A stretch of DNA of 64,000 nucleotides from Candidatus Delongbacteria bacterium (GCA_041675285.1 JBAYTZ010000003.1:186001-250000); one strand, 5' to 3'. Positions 50,931-60,398 are shown, counted from the stretch's first letter. Numbers and translations: made by a program. Notes: generated by a model from the sequence alone, not told the origin.

Positions 50931-53900
50931 ATGCGCAGCGTAGCGGCGGGTTTCGCCCTGTTCCTGGGTTGTCTGGCGGCGACCCCCACCCTGGCCTACA
51001 CCACCAAGACCGGCGCCGTGGGCGGCCAGACCTGGAGCGCCGGCACCTACTACGTCAGCGGCAATCTGACCGTGGCCGCGGGCACCACCCTTACGCTGGA
51101 GCCCGGCGTGATCGTCAAGGTGCTGGCCTCCCGCGTGGTGGACATCGACGGCGCGCTGGTGGCAGTGGGCACAGAGAGCCAGCCCATCATCTGGACCAGC
51201 CGCGACGACGACAGCGTGGGCGAGGCGATCAGCGGCTCCGACGGCGTGCCCGCGCCGGGCGACTGGCGCGGGATGGAGATCAACGGCTACAGCACGGCCA
51301 CGGGCTCGGCCCTGCTGGAGCACTGCATCTTCCGCTACGGCGGGCAGGTGGCCAGCGGCAACCCCAACTCCAACCTATTCCTCAATTACCCGGACAGCGC
51401 GGAGTTGCGGAATTGCCGCTTCTCCCAGAGTCTCAAAAACGGCCTGCGCCTCGCCGCCGCCAGCCCGCTGCTGGAAGCCTGCGCCTTCCAGTCCAATCTG
51501 GAGCACGGCCTCTCGGGCACCACGGGCGGCACGCCGACCATCCGCGCCTGCACCTTCACGGACAACGGGCTCTACGCAGCCTACTTGTCCGGCATCAACA
51601 TGGGCAGCGGCGGCGGGAACAGCGGCAGCGGCAACGGCACCAACCTGCTGGCCTTCAGCGGCGACGTGGCCGACGGCCACAGGCTGTCCGCCAACGAGCC
51701 CGGCCTGCCCTGGGGCCTGCTGGCCGGCACGGAGGTGGCGAACGGCCGCACGTACACCCTGGGGGCCGGCGTGCGGATCAAGGTGCTGGCCGCCGCCGAG
51801 CTGACCGTGACCGGGACGCTGCTCGTGCAGGGCGCGCCGGACAGCCTGGTGGTGCTCACCTCCGTCCACGATGACAGCGTGGACGGGGACAGCAACAGCA
51901 ACGGCGCCGCCACCAGCCCCGCCCCCGGCGACTGGCGCGGCATCTTCGTGAACGGCTACAGCGGCAACGCCGGCGTGCTGGCGATGGACCACGCCCGCGT
52001 CTGCTACGGCGGGAACTCCACCGGCCAGGCCGACGCCTGCCTGGCCCTCAGCTACGCAGACTCCACCCACGTCTCCCACTGCTCCCTGGAGTCCAGCGCT
52101 CAGTCCGGCGCGAGGGTGTTCGTCTGCGCGCCGGAGTTCCGTTCCTGCTCCTTCCTCGGCAACACGAGCCATGGCCTGCTGGGCGCCAGCGGACTCAGCG
52201 GCCCCATCCACGACTGCGTGTTCACGGGCAACGGCGGCAGCGCGGCCTATGTGGACGCCGACGCCGCCTCGTACGGCGGCAACAGCGGCAGCGGAAACGC
52301 CGTCAACGCCATCCATTTCAACACGGCGGATGTGAACGCACCGGTGCGCTGGGAGGCCAACGCCGACGGGTTCGCCTACGTCGTCTCCGGCCAATTGATG
52401 GTGGCCAACGGGGCCAGCCTGACCCTGGGGCCTGGCGCCGTGGTCAAGGGACAGTCCGCCTCCAGCCTGGAGGTGCAGGGCAGCCTGATCGGGCTGGGCA
52501 CACCGGACAGCCTGGTGGTGTTCACCTCCATCCACGACGACGGCCACGGCGGCGACGCCAACAACAACGGCACCGCCACCGGTCCGGCGCCCGGCGACTG
52601 GTACGAGATCAGGTGCAACGGCTACAGCGGGGCCCAGGGCATCGTCCACCTGGACCACGCCTGGCTGGGCTACGGCGGCAGCTCGGCATCTGCGGACGAC
52701 TGCATCCTGAACTTCAGCTACTGCGACGAGGCCCGGGTCGACCACAGCACCTTCCACGGGAGCGCCGTGGACGGCATCCGTACCACGACCTGCCGGCCCG
52801 TGCTGGAGTCCTGCGCCTTCACCGGCAACTTGCGCAACGGCGCCTATGCCACGGGAACCCAGGCCGCCGACCTGCTGGACTGCTCCTTCACGGGGAACGG
52901 CGCCGCCGCGGCTCACTTCATCAACTCCACGCTGGGCGAGATGCGCGGCTGCACGGGCTCCGGCAACGGTCTCAACGGACTGAAACTGCAAGGGTGCCAG
53001 ACCGCCGCCAACCTGACCCTGGGACCCACCCACGATCTGCCCTTGGTGCTGTCCGGCGACCTCTCTGTCAGCACCGGGGACACGCTGGTCCTGGTGCCCG
53101 GATCCGTCCTCAAGGGCGAACCCGCCTCCACTTTCGAGGTGCTGGGCTACCTGATCGCGACGGGCGCGGAGGCGGATCCCATCGTGCTCAGCTCGCTGCG
53201 AGACGACAGCTGCGGCGGGGACACCAACGCCGACGGCGTTGCCACGTCCCCAGCCCCCGGCGACTGGAACGGGGTGCTCCTGAGCGGCTACGGTGGGAAC
53301 GACGCCCGCGCCTGGCTGGACCACGTGGAGGTGTACTACGGCGGCTCGCTGGGCGGCAACATCCGCAGTTGGTATGCCACGGAGGCCGTCCTGCGTGATT
53401 GCCGCAGCGAGTTCTCCTCCACGGCCGGGCTGGAGGTCACGTGGAGCGCGCCCCTGGTGGAGGACTGCGTGTTCACCAACAACACCACCGAAGGGGTGCG
53501 CATCGTCGACGGCGGCCAGCCCATGCTGGGGGACTTGCTGGACACCATGGGCGGTGGCAACACCATCGCGGGCAACCTGGGGCCTTACCAGCTCTACAAC
53601 AGCTCCAACAACGTCATCCAGGCGTGTTACAACGACTGGGGCGTCTACACGCAGGCGGGCATCGACGCTGTGATCCGCGATAACGAAGAGGGCAACCCGA
53701 ATGACGAGGTGATCTTCGCGCCGTACCTGCGGCAGGACGCGCCGCCGGAGATCAGCTACATCCACGGGGATGCAGACGTAGTGCGGATCTATTGGACTCC
53801 CGTGCTGGGTGTGGCGGGCTACGTTCTGGAGAGCAGCCAGGAACCCTACGCCGGATTCACGCCGGACGGGAGCGGCGCCTTCGTGAGACAGCACTGGGAG

Positions 53901-53957
53901 GGCGTGCGCGCGGACGCCGAGCGCTACTATCGAGTGCGGGCCATCCTGCCCGAGTAG
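50931..53957 (+). CDS. Secreted four-module right-handed beta-helix protein
   Basis: A 1008-residue protein. The ATG at 50931 has CGGAGG ten bases upstream and begins a signal peptide (A-A-G-F-A-L-F-L-G-C-L-A-A-T-P-T-L-A); the longer frame upstream is not used. Four homologous modules of about 221 residues each follow. Each has a cap strand (L-T-V-A-A-G-T-T-L-T-L-E-P-G-V-I-V-K), a D-D-S-x-x-G-D-x-N-x-x-G Asp-rich loop, P-A-P-G-D-W, N-G-Y-S-G and L-D-H-x-x-x-x-Y-G-G, then irregular beta-helix coils. The C-terminal ~75 residues look like an FnIII fold (V-V-R-I-Y-W-T-P-V-L-G-V-A-G-Y-V-L-E-S-S). No sorting domain and no lyase residues were identified. Shares its N-terminal cap motif with the lipoprotein at 7.2-9.8 kb. 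The only gene between the two long inverted-repeat arms. Confidence 0.8.
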   Translation: MRSVAAGFALFLGCLAATPTLAYTTKTGAVGGQTWSAGTYYVSGNLTVAAGTTLTLEPGVIVKVLASRVVDIDGALVAVGTESQPIIWTSRDDDSVGEAISGSDGVPAPGDWRGMEINGYSTATGSALLEHCIFRYGGQVASGNPNSNLFLNYPDSAELRNCRFSQSLKNGLRLAAASPLLEACAFQSNLEHGLSGTTGGTPTIRACTFTDNGLYAAYLSGINMGSGGGNSGSGNGTNLLAFSGDVADGHRLSANEPGLPWGLLAGTEVANGRTYTLGAGVRIKVLAAAELTVTGTLLVQGAPDSLVVLTSVHDDSVDGDSNSNGAATSPAPGDWRGIFVNGYSGNAGVLAMDHARVCYGGNSTGQADACLALSYADSTHVSHCSLESSAQSGARVFVCAPEFRSCSFLGNTSHGLLGASGLSGPIHDCVFTGNGGSAAYVDADAASYGGNSGSGNAVNAIHFNTADVNAPVRWEANADGFAYVVSGQLMVANGASLTLGPGAVVKGQSASSLEVQGSLIGLGTPDSLVVFTSIHDDGHGGDANNNGTATGPAPGDWYEIRCNGYSGAQGIVHLDHAWLGYGGSSASADDCILNFSYCDEARVDHSTFHGSAVDGIRTTTCRPVLESCAFTGNLRNGAYATGTQAADLLDCSFTGNGAAAAHFINSTLGEMRGCTGSGNGLNGLKLQGCQTAANLTLGPTHDLPLVLSGDLSVSTGDTLVLVPGSVLKGEPASTFEVLGYLIATGAEADPIVLSSLRDDSCGGDTNADGVATSPAPGDWNGVLLSGYGGNDARAWLDHVEVYYGGSLGGNIRSWYATEAVLRDCRSEFSSTAGLEVTWSAPLVEDCVFTNNTTEGVRIVDGGQPMLGDLLDTMGGGNTIAGNLGPYQLYNSSNNVIQACYNDWGVYTQAGIDAVIRDNEEGNPNDEVIFAPYLRQDAPPEISYIHGDADVVRIYWTPVLGVAGYVLESSQEPYAGFTPDGSGAFVRQHWEGVRADAERYYRVRAILPE

Positions 53958-53965
53958 TTCGGCCG

Positions 53966-54291
53966 ACTCTTCACCACAGAGGCACAGGGTCACAGTGAAG
54001 ACATGAGATGGTGGAAGTCCGTGGTTGAGTGAGGTGAAGCGCGCAGCGCTGAACCAGAACCTGGGTGAAGCGCAAAGCGCGAACCAACTACACGGTTGCA
54101 GGAAGCCCAAACTGCGGCCAGCGGAAGGCCACCGCGAGGTGGCCTGACTCTGGCCGTTGAGAAAAAGCGCCTCTTTGGCTCCACCTTTCTGGCGCCAGCA
54201 GAAAGGTGGAAATCAAGGCGTCCGACAGATGAGCAAGACGCGGTGAACCCCCATCCTAACCTTCCCCCTTGCAGGGGGAAGGGAGTCGGGC
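53966..54291 (-). repeat. Right arm of long inverted repeat
   Basis: Reverse complement of the left arm at 50298-50640, with the same internal order: the 54-bp exact block at 54159-54212, a 32-base diverged spacer, and the 47-bp block at 54245-54291. Towards the gene it aligns more loosely, down to the CACAGAGGCACAG end. The arms are about 3.3 kb apart and enclose a single gene. Confidence 0.88.
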
Positions 54292-54307
54292 TTCCCCTTA
54301 GGGGGAA

Positions 54308-54337
54308 GGGATCCCCCGGTCAAGCCGGGGGATGACG
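54308..54337. repeat. Dispersed hairpin element, family A, copy 2
   Basis: Exact inverse of the 30 bases at 21313-21342: ATCCCCCGG, loop TCAAG, CCGGGGGAT. It lies 16 bases outside the right inverted-repeat arm and just downstream of the Rrf2 gene stop. Confidence 0.85.
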
Positions 54338-54352
54338 GGCGTGGGCCCGCCC

Positions 54353-54775
54353 TCACTCCGCCAGCCGGAACGTCTGTCCCGGATTGCCGGCCAGCAGATC
54401 GGACAGGCGCGTGTCACGGAAGCTGGTTTCGAAGAGGCCGATGGCCTCATCCAGCCGGTGGTGGAGGGCGCAGAGCCGCTCCGTGTGATGCGCCAGGCCC
54501 AGCGGGCAACAGGTGATGCGCTGGATGGGCGACACGCTGTTCACCACGTCCAGCAGGCTGATTTCCGCCACGGTGCGGCTGAGCCGGAAACCGCCGCCCA
54601 GCCCGCGCTGGGAGCTCACCAACCCGGCGCGCGCCAGCGCCTGCAACACCTTGGACAGATAGCCCGCCGGCACCTGGGTGTGCTCGGCGATGCGCGGCAC
54701 GGGATGGGCCGCATCCGGGTTCTCGGCCAGGAAAACCATGGCCCTCAACGCATATTCCGCTGTCTGGGAGATCAT
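54353..54775 (-). CDS. Rrf2-family transcriptional regulator (probable regulator of the nor operon)
   Basis: A 140-residue winged-helix regulator; the ATG is preceded by GGAGGATGA. The N-terminus M-I-S-Q-T-A-E-Y-A-L-R-A-M and the helix-turn-helix (V-P-A-G-Y-L-S-K-V-L-Q-A-L, then S-Q-R-G-L-G-G-G-F-R-L) are Rrf2 hallmarks. Cysteines 89, 90 and 102 lie in C-C-P-L-G-L-A-H-H-T-E-R-L-C-A-L-H, so the middle Cys of the IscR/NsrR triad is replaced by a His-rich position; a Cys/His-ligated Fe-S cluster is plausible. Divergence from norC by 135 bases suggests NO- or redox-responsive control of that operon, as for NsrR. It could instead sense another cue. Confidence 0.85.
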   Translation of the reverse strand: MISQTAEYALRAMVFLAENPDAAHPVPRIAEHTQVPAGYLSKVLQALARAGLVSSQRGLGGGFRLSRTVAEISLLDVVNSVSPIQRITCCPLGLAHHTERLCALHHRLDEAIGLFETSFRDTRLSDLLAGNPGQTFRLAE

Positions 54776-54910
54776 TCATCCTCCGCTTTGGGCCTGCCTG
54801 ACGCCGCCAAATTATCCTTCCGGACCTTGATATCCTAAATCAGTCCTCCTATCTTGCCCTTGAATCGGATATGAATGTCCTGATATCTTATAAAGAGCGG
54901 AGGAGTGGGC
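54776..54910 (+). promoter_or_regulatory. norC promoter with candidate Rrf2 operators
   Basis: An AT-rich divergent region. Two direct repeats of TGATATC-Y-TA occur at 54828-54837 and 54881-54890, 53 bases apart, about five helical turns. An inverted repeat GATAT-N10-ATATC spans 54868-54887. A possible promoter is TTGAAT (54860-54865) with TATCTT (54884-54889), so the inverted repeat would cover the spacer and -10, a repressing position. Transcript start not known. Confidence 0.45.
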
Positions 54911-55371
<461 letters not shown>

Positions 55372-55375
<4 letters not shown>

Positions 55376-56724
55376 AGTACAAATCGCAACAGGTGGCCTA
55401 CCTCTTCTTCGCCACCAGCATGGCCCTGCTGGCGCTGCAGCTGGTCTACGGCTTCATCATGGGCTTCGCCCACATGGGGCTGGACGGGCTGCACGACCTC
55501 ATCCCCTTCAACACGGCGCGCGCCGTGCACACCAACCTGCTGGTGGTCTGGCTGCTGACGGGCTTCATGGGCGCCGCGTACTACATCCTGCCGGAAGAGG
55601 CGGAGCGCGAGTTGTGGAGCGTCAAGCTGGCCGTGATCCAGTGGGCCGCGCTGGTGATCGTCGGGCTGGTGGCCATCGCCGGCTTCCACGTGGGCTGGTG
55701 GGAGGGCCGCAAGTTCCTGGAAATCCCGCGGCCGCTGGACTACCTGGTGGTGGCGGACGTGCTGCTGTTCCTCTTCGTGATCGGCATGACGGTGTGGAAG
55801 GGACGGCGCTTCACCACCACCGGCCTGGTGCTGTTCGGCGGCCTGCTCTCGGCGGCCCTGCTCTACCTGCCCGGAATGTGGACCTTCCAGAACCACGTCC
55901 TCGACAGCTACTTCCGCTGGTGGGTCGTGCACCTGTGGGTGGAAGGCGTCTGGGAGCTGATCATGGGCTCCATCCTCGCCTACCTGCTGATCAAGCTCAC
56001 CGGCGTGGACCGCGAAGTGGTGGAGAAGTGGCTCTACATCATCGTCGGGCTCACCTTCCTCTCCGGCATCCTGGGCACGGGCCACCACTACTATTGGATG
56101 GGCGCGCCCAAATACTGGCTCATCGTCGGCGGCGTGTTCTCCGCGCTGGAACCGCTGGCCTTCCTGGGCATGGCCCTCTGGACCGTGGCCCTCAGCCGGC
56201 GCGGCGGGCGCAAGCATCCCAACCGCATCGCGCTGTTCTGGAGCGTGGGCACGGGCATCATGAGTTTCGTGGGCGCGGGCTTTCTGGGCTTCGCCCACAC
56301 GCTGCCCCAGGTCAACGCCTACACCCACGGCACGCTGGTGGTGGCCATGCACGGGCACCTGGCTTTCTGGGGCGCCTACGCCATGCTGGTGCTGGGGATG
56401 ATCACCTACGCCATGCCGCAGCTGACCGGACGCCGACTCTTCGACGGCTGGATCCCCGACTGGGCCTTCTGGACGAGCAACATCGGCATGATCGGGATGA
56501 CCGGCGCCTTCGGCGTGGCCGGCGTGGCCCAGGTCTATCTGGAGCGCCTCGTGGGCATGGACTTTCTCGAGGTGCAGGAGGCGCTGCACGTGCACTTCCT
56601 CGGTCTGGTGCTGGCGGCCACGCTGTTCAGCGTGGGCATCGGCCTCTTCATCTGGAACTTCATCCGCTACGGGTTGCCCAAGGACGAGCAGGTGGGCGCC
56701 CCCGAGTTGGACTCCAACTCCTGA
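55372..56724 (+). CDS. norB: Nitric oxide reductase catalytic subunit (cNOR)
   Basis: A 450-residue heme-copper-superfamily enzyme reducing 2 NO to N2O, with about twelve membrane helices. Start is GTG overlapping norC, with GGAG upstream. Landmarks are R-A-V-H-T-N-L-L-V-V-W (low-spin heme His), H-L-W-V-E-G-V-W-E-L (FeB His with the conserved glutamates), G-T-G-H-H-Y-Y-W-M-G (the FeB His pair) and H-G-H-L-A-F-W-G-A-Y-A-M (heme ligands). There is no quinol-oxidising N-terminal extension, so together with norC this is the cytochrome c-dependent type. All metal ligands are present. Confidence 0.97.
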
Positions 56725-56816
56725 GTGCGCGGGAGGCCGGCGTCGCCTGCGGGCGGCGCCGCTCCCGGCGCGTCGCTTGAAGCGCTTCGGCCGCTGCCGG
56801 AGGGAAAGGAAGCACC

Positions 56817-57611
56817 ATGTTGCCCCTGGCTGTCCATGAGTCGCTGCCCTGGTATCACCCCACCGGGCGCGAGTGCGAGGTCTTCGAGATCGCCTTCCAG
56901 AACCGTCTGCCCCTGATGTTGAAGGGCCCCACCGGTTGCGGCAAGACCCGGCTGGTGGAGCACATGGCCGCCCGTCTGGGCCGCCCGCTGGTCACGGTCT
57001 GCTGCCACGACGACACCAGCGTGACGGATCTGCTGGGTCGCTGGCTGATTCGCGGCGGCGAGACGGTCTGGCAGGACGGCCCGGCCACCCGCGCGCTGCG
57101 CCAGGGGGCCATCCTCTACCTGGATGAATTGATCGAAGCCCGCCCGGACGTGATCACCGCCCTGCATCCGCTCAGCGACCACCGCCGCCGCCTGTTCGTG
57201 GAGCGCCACGACGAGGAGGTGGAGGCGGAGGACGGCTTCATGCTGGTGGTCAGTTTCAACCCCGGCTACACGCGCGGCCTGAAGGAACTGAAACCCAGCA
57301 CGCGGCAGCGTTTCCTGGGCATCAGTTTCGACTACCCCGACGCCGAGGCCGAGGCGCGCATCCTGGCGGGCGAGACGGGGATCGAGGCCGCCCAGGCCAA
57401 GCGCCTGGCCGTACTGGGCGGCAAACTGCGCGGACTGAAGGAGCTGGGTTTCGCCGAGCCGGCCTCCACCCGGCTGCTGGTGAACGCCGCGCGGCTGATC
57501 CAGGCGGGCATGCCGCCGCGATTGGCTTGTGACACGGCGCTGGTGGAGCCCCTCAGCGACGACCCCGACTTGTTGCGCTCCCTGCGCGACCTGGTGCGCC
57601 TGGCCTTCTGA
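56817..57611 (+). CDS. norQ: NorQ, MoxR-type AAA+ ATPase for NO reductase activation
   Basis: A 264-residue ATPase with Walker A G-P-T-G-C-G-K-T (residues 37-44), Walker B I-L-Y-L-D-E-L, sensor 1 V-V-S-F-N-P-G-Y and the Arg finger in S-T-R-Q-R-F. This is the CbbQ/NorQ subfamily, which works with a NorD/CbbO VWA partner to insert the non-heme iron in NorB. It is preceded by GGAAAGGA and separated from norB by 92 bases; norD starts one base after its stop. Confidence 0.93.
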   Translation: MLPLAVHESLPWYHPTGRECEVFEIAFQNRLPLMLKGPTGCGKTRLVEHMAARLGRPLVTVCCHDDTSVTDLLGRWLIRGGETVWQDGPATRALRQGAILYLDELIEARPDVITALHPLSDHRRRLFVERHDEEVEAEDGFMLVVSFNPGYTRGLKELKPSTRQRFLGISFDYPDAEAEARILAGETGIEAAQAKRLAVLGGKLRGLKELGFAEPASTRLLVNAARLIQAGMPPRLACDTALVEPLSDDPDLLRSLRDLVRLAF

Positions 57612-57612
57612 G

Positions 57613-59505
57613 ATGAACGCGCCCCCCCGCGCATCCCGCCCTCCCAGCCTCGAGCTGGACTGGGAGGAGCGGCTCTTCACGGGCCTGCGCGCCCTCTGGC
57701 GCCGTTGGCGATCCGCGCCGGTCAGGCCGGATCCCGGCTACGACACGAGCCTGCTGCTGCCCCGCCTGCTTCTACCAGTCCAACTGCTGGCCGGCTGGCC
57801 CTGCCGGTTGGCCACGGCGCAGGGCTGCGGCGGTTTGCAGCCGGAAGGCCTCGTGCTGCCCGCTTTTCTGCCCCAGGTGGAAGACGCGGACGCGGCGCTG
57901 GACTCGCTGCTCGCCTTCAGCCTGCTGGGCGCCCAGATGCTGGCCCGGGAGGATCTGCCCGACTCCCAGGCGCCCGGACTCCTGCTGCTGGACAGCCTGC
58001 GGCGGGCCGCCGAGGCCCGGCGGGAGCTGCTGGACGAGTGGCCGGGCGCGCGTCCGCTGCTGGAGCGGAGCGAGGCGCGGGCGCGGGCCACCCGGCCGGA
58101 ATTGGACCGGCTGCCGGAGGCTGCCCGGGTGGTGGAAGAATTGCGGCAACTGGCCCTGGCCGGCGGTCAGCCCTGGCTGCAGGACAAATGGCGTCGGCGG
58201 CTGGGCGGTCTGACCGTGCTTCCGGCAGAGTCGCCGCCCCTCTCCTGCTGGCCGGAATGGCTGGCGGTGGCCGCCGTGGCGGGAGGACTGGGCATCCCGG
58301 CGGACCTGCAGCAGCCGGAGAGTTCCACCGGCACCGAGGTCGAAATGCCGGCGCGGACCGACATCGAACAGGTCCGGCTCTCCGGCAAGGATCTGCAGGA
58401 GCAGGTGCTTCAGCACATCTTCGAGAAGGTCCAGACCGCCGACGAGTACCGCGGCGGCACGCGCCAGACCGATGGCGAGGACGAGTTGCAGGACCAACTG
58501 GAGGCGCTGCAGGAGGTGGATCTGCGCCACGTGATCCGCGGCGGCGAGGCGGCCCAGAGCATCCTGCGCGCCGACCTGCGGCTGGATCCGGGCATCCCCG
58601 ACGTGGCGGACGAGGAGGCAGAGGGCGGTCTGCCCTACCCGGAGTGGGACCAGCGGAGCGGGCGCCACCGCGAGGCCTGGTGTCGCGTTTTCCCGGCGCA
58701 GCCCCGCGCCACGGACGCCGGCTGGGCGGCGGGCCGCCTCCCGGAACTGGAACCCCAGATCCGCCGGCTGCAGCGCGTGCTGGAGCGCGAACGCGAGCGC
58801 CCGGAGCCCGTGCCGCGGCAGGAGGACGGCGAGCAGTTGGACACGGACGCCTACGCCGAGGACGCCGGCTCCCTGCGCGCCGGGCACGACGCGGCGGGGC
58901 GCTGGTACGTGCAGGACCGGCGCAAGCGGCCGGATCTGGCCTTGACCCTGCTGCTGGACGTCTCCCTTTCCAGCGACGCCTGGGTGGGCGAGCGGCGCGT
59001 GCTGGACCTCTGCAAGGACGCCGCGCTCGTGCTGGGCGAGGTGATGCGCCGGCTGGGGGAGGAGCTGGAGATTCTGGCCTTCCACTCCCGCACGCGCCAC
59101 CACTGCCGCGTCTGGCGCGTGCACGAGCGGGGCGGGGACTGGAGCCTGGGCCGTGCGCGGCTGGGGGGCCTGCAGCCGGAGGGCTACACGCGCATGGGGC
59201 CGGCCCTGCGCTATGCGACGGACCGTCTGGCCGCGGTGGCCTCGCGGCGGCGCCTGCTGCTGGTGATCACCGACGGGCGTCCGACGGATTTCGACCGCTA
59301 CGAAGGCCGCCACGGCATGGCCGACGTGCGCCACGCCCTGCGCGAGGCCCGCAGCCGCGGCGTGCACACCCACGCCCTGGCGCTGGATCCGCGCGCCCGC
59401 GCGGCCCTGCCCAGCATGCTGGGGGACGGACACTGGCAGCTGCTGCGCCGGCCCGCCGAGTTGCCGGACCTGCTCACCACCATCTACGGGCGACTCTCCG
59501 TATGA
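57613..59505 (+). CDS. norD: NorD, von Willebrand factor A-domain activation protein
   Basis: A 630-residue cytosolic protein; the ATG at 57613 lies one base after the norQ stop. The N-terminal two thirds are helical and acidic, including E-V-D-L-R-H-V-I-R-G-G-E-A-A. The C-terminal VWA domain (from about residue 440) has a complete MIDAS: D-V-S-L-S-S, the Thr in G-Y-T-R-M-G, and I-T-D-G-R-P-T-D. NorD docks the NorQ hexamer to NorBC. The stop overlaps norE by four bases. Confidence 0.93.
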   Translation: MNAPPRASRPPSLELDWEERLFTGLRALWRRWRSAPVRPDPGYDTSLLLPRLLLPVQLLAGWPCRLATAQGCGGLQPEGLVLPAFLPQVEDADAALDSLLAFSLLGAQMLAREDLPDSQAPGLLLLDSLRRAAEARRELLDEWPGARPLLERSEARARATRPELDRLPEAARVVEELRQLALAGGQPWLQDKWRRRLGGLTVLPAESPPLSCWPEWLAVAAVAGGLGIPADLQQPESSTGTEVEMPARTDIEQVRLSGKDLQEQVLQHIFEKVQTADEYRGGTRQTDGEDELQDQLEALQEVDLRHVIRGGEAAQSILRADLRLDPGIPDVADEEAEGGLPYPEWDQRSGRHREAWCRVFPAQPRATDAGWAAGRLPELEPQIRRLQRVLERERERPEPVPRQEDGEQLDTDAYAEDAGSLRAGHDAAGRWYVQDRRKRPDLALTLLLDVSLSSDAWVGERRVLDLCKDAALVLGEVMRRLGEELEILAFHSRTRHHCRVWRVHERGGDWSLGRARLGGLQPEGYTRMGPALRYATDRLAAVASRRRLLLVITDGRPTDFDRYEGRHGMADVRHALREARSRGVHTHALALDPRARAALPSMLGDGHWQLLRRPAELPDLLTTIYGRLSV

Positions 59506-60107
59506 GCCGGCCCTCCGCCCGGATGGTGACACACGACCACGACGTGCCCGGCGACAAGGCCATGTGGGTGTTCATCTTCGCCGAGCTGGTCACCTTTCTG
59601 CTGTTCTTCCTGGTGTTCGCCTGGTTGGAGCGCGGCGATCCCGCGGGATTCGCCGCCGGGCGGTCGGACCTGCACCCGGGACTGGGCCTGCTCAACACGC
59701 TGGTCCTGCTCACGGGCGGGGCGCTGGCCCTGGCGGGCGTGCGTCGGCTGGAGGCGGATGGTGCGCAAAACGGACGAGCCGCGGGGCAGTGGTTTTCTGC
59801 CGCCGCGATCACGGGCCTGGCCTTCAGCGCCGTCAAGCTGACGGAGTTCGCCGGCCTGTTCGCCCAGGGACGGCACCTGTCCAGCTCCACCTTCCACTTC
59901 TTCTACTTCTTCCTCTGCTTTATCCATCTGGCCCACGTCTGGCTGGGGATGGCCCTGCTGCTCTGGGCCCGCCGCCGCGCCGGGCGGGAGCGGCCCGCGG
60001 CGGAGCGCCTCTCCGCCTGGCAGGCCGCCGCCGCGTACTGGCACATGGTGGATCTGGTCTGGCTCGTGCTCTTTCCCCTGGTCTACCTGGGCGGAGGCCG
60101 CCCGTGA
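59502..60107 (+). CDS. norE: NorE, cytochrome c oxidase subunit III-like protein
   Basis: A 201-residue membrane protein with five helices, homologous to heme-copper oxidase subunit III (G-D-K-A-M-W-V-F-I-F-A-E-L-V-T-F, F-H-F-F-Y-F-F-L-C-F-I-H-L-A-H-V and Y-W-H-M-V-D-L-V-W-L-V-L-F-P). NorE is not a catalytic subunit but raises NO reductase activity in some denitrifiers. ATGA overlap with norD and GTGA overlap with norF show tight coupling. Confidence 0.92.
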   Translation: MSRPSARMVTHDHDVPGDKAMWVFIFAELVTFLLFFLVFAWLERGDPAGFAAGRSDLHPGLGLLNTLVLLTGGALALAGVRRLEADGAQNGRAAGQWFSAAAITGLAFSAVKLTEFAGLFAQGRHLSSSTFHFFYFFLCFIHLAHVWLGMALLLWARRRAGRERPAAERLSAWQAAAAYWHMVDLVWLVLFPLVYLGGGRP

Positions 60108-60343
60108 AGGCCCTGCGCGACTTCCCGCTCGGGCTCTGGCTGCTGCTGGGCCTGCTGGTGCTGGCTGGCATGGCGGCGGGCGCGGCCGGCCGGCCGGAGC
60201 TGTTGTGGACGCTGGCCGCCCTCAAAGGCCTGATCATCTCCGAGCGCTACATGGAGCTGCACCAGGCCCCCCTGGCCTGGCGCCTGTCCGTGCCGGTCTG
60301 GATCCTGCTGGCCATGGGCGGCCTGCTCCTGCTGCTCCCTTGA
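60104..60343 (+). CDS. norF: NorF-like small membrane protein (oxidase subunit IV type)
   Basis: A 79-residue protein starting with GTG and overlapping the norE stop. Three hydrophobic helices are visible, with the conserved core L-K-G-L-I-I-S-E-R-Y-M-E-L between the second and third, as in prokaryotic cytochrome oxidase subunit IV and NorF proteins. It completes a norCBQDEF order. Function in NO reduction is accessory. Confidence 0.85.
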   Translation: MKALRDFPLGLWLLLGLLVLAGMAAGAAGRPELLWTLAALKGLIISERYMELHQAPLAWRLSVPVWILLAMGGLLLLLP

Positions 60344-60366
60344 AGCCCCCTTGCCGTGCGACGAGA

Positions 60367-60398
60367 AAACGGCCCGCGTCGTGTGACACGGGCCGTTT
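60367..60398. terminator. Bidirectional terminator between nor operon and protease gene
   Basis: A perfect 10-bp stem (AAACGGCCCG/CGGGCCGTTT) around a 12-base loop. It reads into a TTT run on the plus strand and an A-rich GAGAAAA (T-rich on the minus strand) on the other side. It serves the converging norF and protease transcripts. Confidence 0.88.

Larger units (their letters stand above)
53958..54352. other. Gene-free region between convergent genes, holding the right inverted repeat
   Basis: The right inverted-repeat arm (53966-54291) begins nine bases after the beta-helix stop. After it come a short hairpin (TTCCCC/GGGGGAA around 54293-54307) and a family A hairpin (54308-54337). The rest is the tail of the leftward Rrf2 gene's 3' side. 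These hairpins probably terminate both converging transcripts. Confidence 0.75.

Noticed and set aside
54826..54846. FNR/Dnr-type box in the norC promoter
   Set aside because: TTGAT is present, but the ATCA half site is at the wrong spacing (seven rather than four bases), so the palindrome is not an FNR box.
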